Origin: CAWKEY01 sp963848675
GTDB taxonomy: Bacteria; Pseudomonadota; Gammaproteobacteria; Methylococcales; Methylomonadaceae
Assembly: GCA_963848675.1 (NCBI GenBank)
Contig: CAWKEY010000031.1
Span: forward strand, 1 to 64,000
Reading direction: 5' to 3'
Length of the DNA: 64,000 nt
The notes under the pieces are model-generated. The model saw only the letters and a program-made list of their open reading frames with translations, was not told the origin of the DNA and made no database searches. Every line of letters begins with the position of its first letter. Within the stretch, counting starts at the first letter, position 1. Shown here piece after piece: positions 59,658-64,000 of the stretch. A program made the translations under genes and the position numbers.

Positions 59658-60785
59658 ATGGAAAATCTCATTGCACTTTGGCAAAGCACCGGTATTTACA
59701 CCATAACCGCCGGACAGGCGTTCATGATGCTGGTCGGCTTTGTACTGCTGTTCCTGGCCATCAAAAAGAATTTTGAACCCCTATTACTGCTGCCTATTGG
59801 CTTTGGCGCTATTCTTAGCAATATTCCGGTGGCCGGTATTGCCGAAGAAGGCGGCATCCTGTACTACCTGTATTTTGGCATTAAAACAGGCATCTTCCCG
59901 CTCCTGATTTTTATGGGGGTGGGGGCGATGACCGATTTCGGCCCGATGCTGGCCAATCCCAAGACGCTGCTATTAGGTGCGGCAGCGCAGTTTGGTATTT
60001 TTGCCTCGCTACTCGGCGCTTTAGCGTTAAACGTCATCCCCGGCCTGGAATTCAGCTTAAAGGATGCCGCCGCTATTGCCATTATCGGCGGCGCTGATGG
60101 CCCGACTGCCATTTATGTCGCCTCGCGGCTGTCGCCTGATCTGTTGGGCGCGATTGCAGTCGCCGCTTATTCTTACATGGCGCTGGTGCCTTTGATACAA
60201 CCTCCAATCATGCGCGCCTTAACCACTGAGGCAGAGCGCAAAATTGAAATGCAGCAAATGCGGGTGGTTAGCAAAACCGAAAAAATTGTTTTTCCGCTGA
60301 TGTTGATTCTTCTGACAGCCTTGCTGCTGCCTTCGGCCGCGCCTTTGGTGGGCATGTTTGCCCTAGGTAATCTGATGAATGCCTGCGGCATGGTAGAGCG
60401 CTTGAGTCAAACCGCACAAAACGAACTGATCAACATTGTTACCATTTTTTTAGGTTTGTCCGTGGGTTCAAAGCTTAGTGCCCATGCTTTCTTGCAACTG
60501 GAAACCCTGGGGATTCTGGCCCTGGGGGCGGCTGCGTTCGCCATTGGCACCGCCTCTGGTGTGATTATGGCGAAAATCATGAACAAATTCAGTAGGACCC
60601 TGATCAACCCCCTGATCGGCGCCGCGGGTGTCTCGGCGGTGCCCATGGCTGCCCGGGTTGCTAATAAAGTGGGGCTGGAAAGCAATCCGCACAACTACCT
60701 GTTGATGCATGCCATGGGCCCTAATGTTGCGGGTGTTATCGGCTCAGCTGTCGCTGCAGGGATCCTGTTGAGTTTGGTTCGTTAG
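59658..60785 (+). CDS. oadB: Oxaloacetate decarboxylase beta subunit (Na+ pump)
   Basis: The membrane subunit decarboxylates carboxybiotin and pumps Na+ out of the cell. It has about nine helices in 375 residues. The conserved Na+-site segment is AAIAIIGGADGPTAIYVASR near residue 137, and a second key segment is SVGSKLSAHAFLQLETLGI. PLLLLPIGFGAILSNIP near the N-terminus is also typical. It completes the oadGAB operon, which couples oxaloacetate decarboxylation to a sodium gradient. Confidence 0.95.
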   Translation: MENLIALWQSTGIYTITAGQAFMMLVGFVLLFLAIKKNFEPLLLLPIGFGAILSNIPVAGIAEEGGILYYLYFGIKTGIFPLLIFMGVGAMTDFGPMLANPKTLLLGAAAQFGIFASLLGALALNVIPGLEFSLKDAAAIAIIGGADGPTAIYVASRLSPDLLGAIAVAAYSYMALVPLIQPPIMRALTTEAERKIEMQQMRVVSKTEKIVFPLMLILLTALLLPSAAPLVGMFALGNLMNACGMVERLSQTAQNELINIVTIFLGLSVGSKLSAHAFLQLETLGILALGAAAFAIGTASGVIMAKIMNKFSRTLINPLIGAAGVSAVPMAARVANKVGLESNPHNYLLMHAMGPNVAGVIGSAVAAGILLSLVR

Positions 60786-61244
60786 AGGGTCGAGGTACTT
60801 ATTGTGGCGAAGAAGTTAGGGGATAGCTCAAACCAAACATCAAGGACGGATTTGTGTGTGATGAAGTGGGGAATTGCCGGGGTTTGAATAAAATGGTGTG
60901 TGCGCAACAGGCTTATTATCATCTGCTGGCCGGGGTTTTTCATTTTAAAGTGGCAAAATGAAATATTGCTTTTTCATAAGGCCATTAATCAGATTATTTG
61001 TAATGAGCGCGACTCGATCTTACGAACAGTGTCCGAACTTCGGTCCTCGACCCGTTGCTGCCTTTGACCCGCTGTGGTTGATCGGCAGGTAAGTGGCGGA
61101 ACACAGACTGTCATCAAGATATATAGAAATCGTGTATCATCCGATATGGAAAGATATGTGGTTAGCGAACTTGACTAACATCACAAATTGGTTGGCTACA
61201 GAAAAAAGCTCGTTTATTTTTTCAATTTTAGAGGGAATGGAATA
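60786..61244. other. 460-bp non-coding region
   Basis: No gene is recognised. The stretch TGTCCGAACTTCGGTCC with flanking CGACCC segments near 61030-61080 may be a degenerate repeat. The last bases contain the ribosome-binding region of the next gene. Confidence 0.4.
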
Positions 61245-62555
61245 ATGAAAATAATAGGAATATTGATGTTGATTATAGGTTTCATTGGCCTTATTTTTAC
61301 ATTAGGTGTAGATACTACAGTTCCAGCTGGTTATAGCGACCGAGTGTACAATATCGGCTTGATCAGCGCGCAGCAGAACTTAGTAATCATTTTTATTGCT
61401 CTCGCGGTTAGCGGGGTTGTGATCGTTGTATTCGGTAGACGTAAAATATCTTCTTCTGATTATAGGTTTTTGGATACAAATCCAACTACTCGCACATGTC
61501 CTTTCTGTGCAGAACAAATCAAAGTTCAAGCCATTGTATGTAGATATTGTGGTCGTGATGTTGTCCCGCTTTTAACTTCCCCAGAAGAAAATGCATCACA
61601 TTCTGCTTTGTTAAATAAGCCCACAGAGCTTGATAAGATAAATAACTACCTCTTTCGTATTGAGAACTTTATTAGGAGTGCCTTTTTTTTGGCGTTGAAT
61701 GTCAAGATAATAAAAATCATTGTAAATGAATTTAAGCGCTTACTTTCTTACCTTCATGCACACATAAAAATAATTTCGGTAAGTCTGATTTTAATAGGGA
61801 GCTCTGAATTTGTATATTACGGCGTATTTTTCGATTATTCTTGGTTAACAGAAGAAGGAGGTATGCAGCCCATTTGGTTTTACAAATTCGAATACCTTAG
61901 GGATTCTACTCCCACAATCCTTGCAGGTTTGATTATTTATTGTAGATCAATATTTGTGAAATCCGACATAACGAAAATCAACCCCGGTAACACTATACCC
62001 ACACAAGCAAGAATCTATGCTAAAAATAGCGCGTTGCTTCTGTTTGGTAAATCAATCGATCTTATTGTATTTCAATTAGTTTTTATTTTTTTAATATTTA
62101 TCTTTCACAATAATAATTATTATAGTTTGGCTTATGTTTCTGCAATAATTTCCACTGCAACAGGATACTTGTTATTTAGAGCAAAGAATAAGCTCTTTGG
62201 GGCAGTAACATTTCTTTTTGGTTTTTTTTATATTACATATCGTCATTTGTTTTTTGTTTCCTGGAGCTATTCATCTAAAGATTTTTCCGACGCTGTACTT
62301 TATGTACCACCTTATGTCGATGTTAGTCCATACTTATGGATGATTACAGCATCCATGGCCTTTCCGCATCTTCAATTTCTACAGTTCAGCAACCTGAAAT
62401 TTGGGCAACTTCGTGGTGACATAACATTCAAATTTATTGGGCATGAAGTATTGATTCCACTCAGCTCTGCATTTGTGTTCTACATTCTCTTTGTAGGAGT
62501 TTCTGATGCTTTTTTTTGGGCTATGTATTTCCCGAAGATGTTGCTATCCTCTTGA
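61245..62555 (+). CDS. Membrane protein with zinc ribbon
   Basis: The start at 61245 (MKIIGILMLIIGFIGLIF) is preferred over 61188 because it gives a clean first helix after a GGAATGG site. Two helices flank a loop of about 40 residues (residues 1-65). A zinc-ribbon follows, TCPFCAEQIKVQAIVCRYCG (CxxC-15-CxxC). After a polar linker there are about six more helices (ILIGSSEFVYYGVFFDYSW, LVFIFLIFIFHNNNYYSL). The overall arrangement is unusual and no family is recognised. It is AT-rich compared with the oad operon, which may indicate acquired DNA. Confidence 0.6.
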   Translation: MKIIGILMLIIGFIGLIFTLGVDTTVPAGYSDRVYNIGLISAQQNLVIIFIALAVSGVVIVVFGRRKISSSDYRFLDTNPTTRTCPFCAEQIKVQAIVCRYCGRDVVPLLTSPEENASHSALLNKPTELDKINNYLFRIENFIRSAFFLALNVKIIKIIVNEFKRLLSYLHAHIKIISVSLILIGSSEFVYYGVFFDYSWLTEEGGMQPIWFYKFEYLRDSTPTILAGLIIYCRSIFVKSDITKINPGNTIPTQARIYAKNSALLLFGKSIDLIVFQLVFIFLIFIFHNNNYYSLAYVSAIISTATGYLLFRAKNKLFGAVTFLFGFFYITYRHLFFVSWSYSSKDFSDAVLYVPPYVDVSPYLWMITASMAFPHLQFLQFSNLKFGQLRGDITFKFIGHEVLIPLSSAFVFYILFVGVSDAFFWAMYFPKMLLSS

Positions 62556-62882
62556 GTGCATCTTGCTTGTTCATTGTCCGAAGCAAATTAGGATCAAGTT
62601 AGACATTATTTTCCTTGAAAGGTAACAACTATCTGCTTAATTTTGATATGTGTCGACTTTTCCGTATTTAATTTGGAGAATTACCTAATATGAAAAATGA
62701 ATTTCGGTGTCGAAGATTTTGTTTGGAAGTTTTAAACAATATAGCTTAAATTGTTCTTCAAGAGTCCGGCGAACTTAGCCGCCAAACATAAGGGTCCAAT
62801 TTCTGGGAAAGTAGGCACTAACAATTAGCAAATATAAGGATTTTTAGCCACCTAAGATCGAACCAAAATAGGTCAAATATAT
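62556..62882. other. Non-coding gap
   Basis: No gene or clear structure is seen. The sequence is AT-rich, like its flanks. Confidence 0.4.
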
Positions 62883-63749
62883 TTACCCTCCTGAAGCGCA
62901 ATAAAAAGTTCTAAGGTATTCTGCTGTAGTATCAAGCTCAGGAAATAACTTATCTTTTGAGATGCCTAGCAACTTTAAAATTTTTCTTAATTCTTTTTTA
63001 TTCTTTTTGTTTACAACAAAATGTATTGGCTCGAAATCTCGGTAACTAGCCAGATTTTTTTTCGTTGATTCAATTCCGAAGAGCAAAAACGCCCCGTCTT
63101 GTTTCACTATTCTCCGATTCTTAAGTAATGGCTTGACACACCAGATTGATTCTAAGTGCTCCTTCTTTATGATGTCTTTAAAATAAGGCTTTTCGTCCTT
63201 AATTTCATGGAGTAGATATTGTACGTCATTATTTTTATTAAATCTGGCAATCCAGTCTTCCTCGCGTTCTCCTTCTTTCCTTGCCTCAATTTTTATATTG
63301 AGATTGTCAATTGGCCTTCTTGCAACATTTGCAACCACACTTACACTATCTGAGTCATAATATTTAATACTCTTGGGTGGTAATACATAAACAATAAAGT
63401 CTCCATCTTCATTTTCATTCTTTTCGTCTTCCTCAACTGCAAAGTAAAGCGCGACTAGCGGATTTGTGGTTATATCAAGAAGACGAGTTGGAAGCTTGTA
63501 GTGTTGCATCTTCACAAGCTTTTCAAATGTAGTTCGCTCGTCGATAAATTCATTAGGGTTTCTCAGTATATATTCTTTAAATAACTTATCTTCATTTTCC
63601 AGATAGCTCTTATTACGACCAATTGAAGGCGTTACTAAATCAAAATTCTTCTGTTGGCCTCGGAAATATAGTTGTTCACCCTTGGTCGTGCTTAATGATG
63701 CGATAACTTCAAGAAGTGTTTCAATACTGTCAATTTCTTTTTTGACCAT
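62883..63749 (-). CDS. FRG-domain protein
   Basis: The start at 63749 (MVKKEIDSIETLLEVIASLS) was chosen because family resemblance starts there; the open frame continues 60 codons upstream. The FRG motif is LYFRGQQKNFDLVTPSIGR near residue 29, and the conserved block LVKMQHYKLPTRLLDITTNP with ALYFAVEEDEKNE follows. FRG-domain proteins are often found beside restriction, toxin-antitoxin or phage-defence genes, but the biochemical activity is unknown. It is AT-rich, which suggests horizontal origin. Its partner genes, if any, lie outside the window or are absent. Confidence 0.8.
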   Translation of the reverse strand: MVKKEIDSIETLLEVIASLSTTKGEQLYFRGQQKNFDLVTPSIGRNKSYLENEDKLFKEYILRNPNEFIDERTTFEKLVKMQHYKLPTRLLDITTNPLVALYFAVEEDEKNENEDGDFIVYVLPPKSIKYYDSDSVSVVANVARRPIDNLNIKIEARKEGEREEDWIARFNKNNDVQYLLHEIKDEKPYFKDIIKKEHLESIWCVKPLLKNRRIVKQDGAFLLFGIESTKKNLASYRDFEPIHFVVNKKNKKELRKILKLLGISKDKLFPELDTTAEYLRTFYCASGG

Positions 63750-64000
63750 TTGGTGTCGTTTGAATGAGGTTCGTAGGTTGGAGTAAAACCCACAGACTAT
63801 CAATAAATTGAGGTGAATACAAACGGACCGTCCGCAATTGGCCGACAGCGGCAAGTGAAATATCCACGAAGTAACCAATCGACGTGATCGTCGAGATAAT
63901 TCGCATTTGGGAATGCCAGCAGACGGCACTAATGGTTCTCAGCGCGTAGCTCCCATGTACTTGCGCAGACTCAATCTGACTATGCCTGGCTGATCAAGTC
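63750..64000. other. Region upstream of the FRG gene at the window edge
   Basis: The 250 bases at the edge show no gene I can support. The long open frame continuing upstream of the FRG start is composition-driven. Confidence 0.35.

Overview
The window looks like a chromosomal segment of a gammaproteobacterium, most probably a methanotroph-type organism (Methylococcales-like). This rests on gene content: glycine cleavage genes without a local gcvH, a Na+-pumping oxaloacetate decarboxylase operon beside alr and dnaB, a PQQ-associated ABC transporter operon, a large multihaem cytochrome, and many IS and group II intron relics. No methane monooxygenase or methanol dehydrogenase gene is present, so the assignment is inference. 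No phage structural genes, CRISPR array or rRNA operon were seen; there are three tRNAs.

Layout. 1-3150 is a mobile-element scar: the end of a TPR gene, a truncated IS1634-type transposase, a near-complete IS5/IS903-type element, and a vapBC-like toxin-antitoxin pair whose toxin is cut at the IS end. 3350-7600 carries gcvT-gcvP, preceded by a structured repeat that recurs near 53.2 kb. 7.6-13.3 kb holds an inverted repeat built around two perfect DnaA boxes, a secreted protein, a TIR-TM-SH3 protein, a vanadium haloperoxidase, a 5'-truncated rhodanese and tRNA-Pro. 13.5-16.2 kb is mostly decayed (transposase and IstB relics, a frameshifted membrane sensor). 16.2-26.4 kb holds intact metabolic and stress genes: an EamA exporter with an O-methyltransferase, a Pol X-like HhH protein, an M28 peptidase, an arsenite methyltransferase with a small Cys-rich protein, an NlpE-like protein, an arylsulfatase and an MscS channel.

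26.5-31.4 kb is the most striking part. A TacA/TacT-type toxin-antitoxin operon has its acetyltransferase toxin gene split by a 4.06-kb group II intron that itself contains a second group II intron, a bacterial twintron. Removing the outer intron at the boundaries proposed here restores one 170-residue toxin frame.

31.6-46.1 kb mixes envelope and secreted genes (octahaem cytochrome-HEAT-TPR, several lipoproteins, DUF4105 and DUF3313 proteins) with relics: a RayT fragment, a frameshifted DDE transposase, and a sensor kinase/FixJ pair fused by deletion. 46.3-46.6 kb has tRNA-Cys and tRNA-Gly with terminators. 49.1-52.9 kb is a four-gene PQQ-linked ABC operon. 53.2-60.8 kb carries the second copy of the structured repeat directly upstream of a PilZ gene, then a MOSC protein, dnaB-alr and oadG-oadA-oadB. 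The window ends with a zinc-ribbon membrane protein and an FRG-domain protein.

The best candidates for something undescribed are the two-copy structured RNA-like element (3347-3466 and 53163-53304) and the nested intron in the toxin gene.
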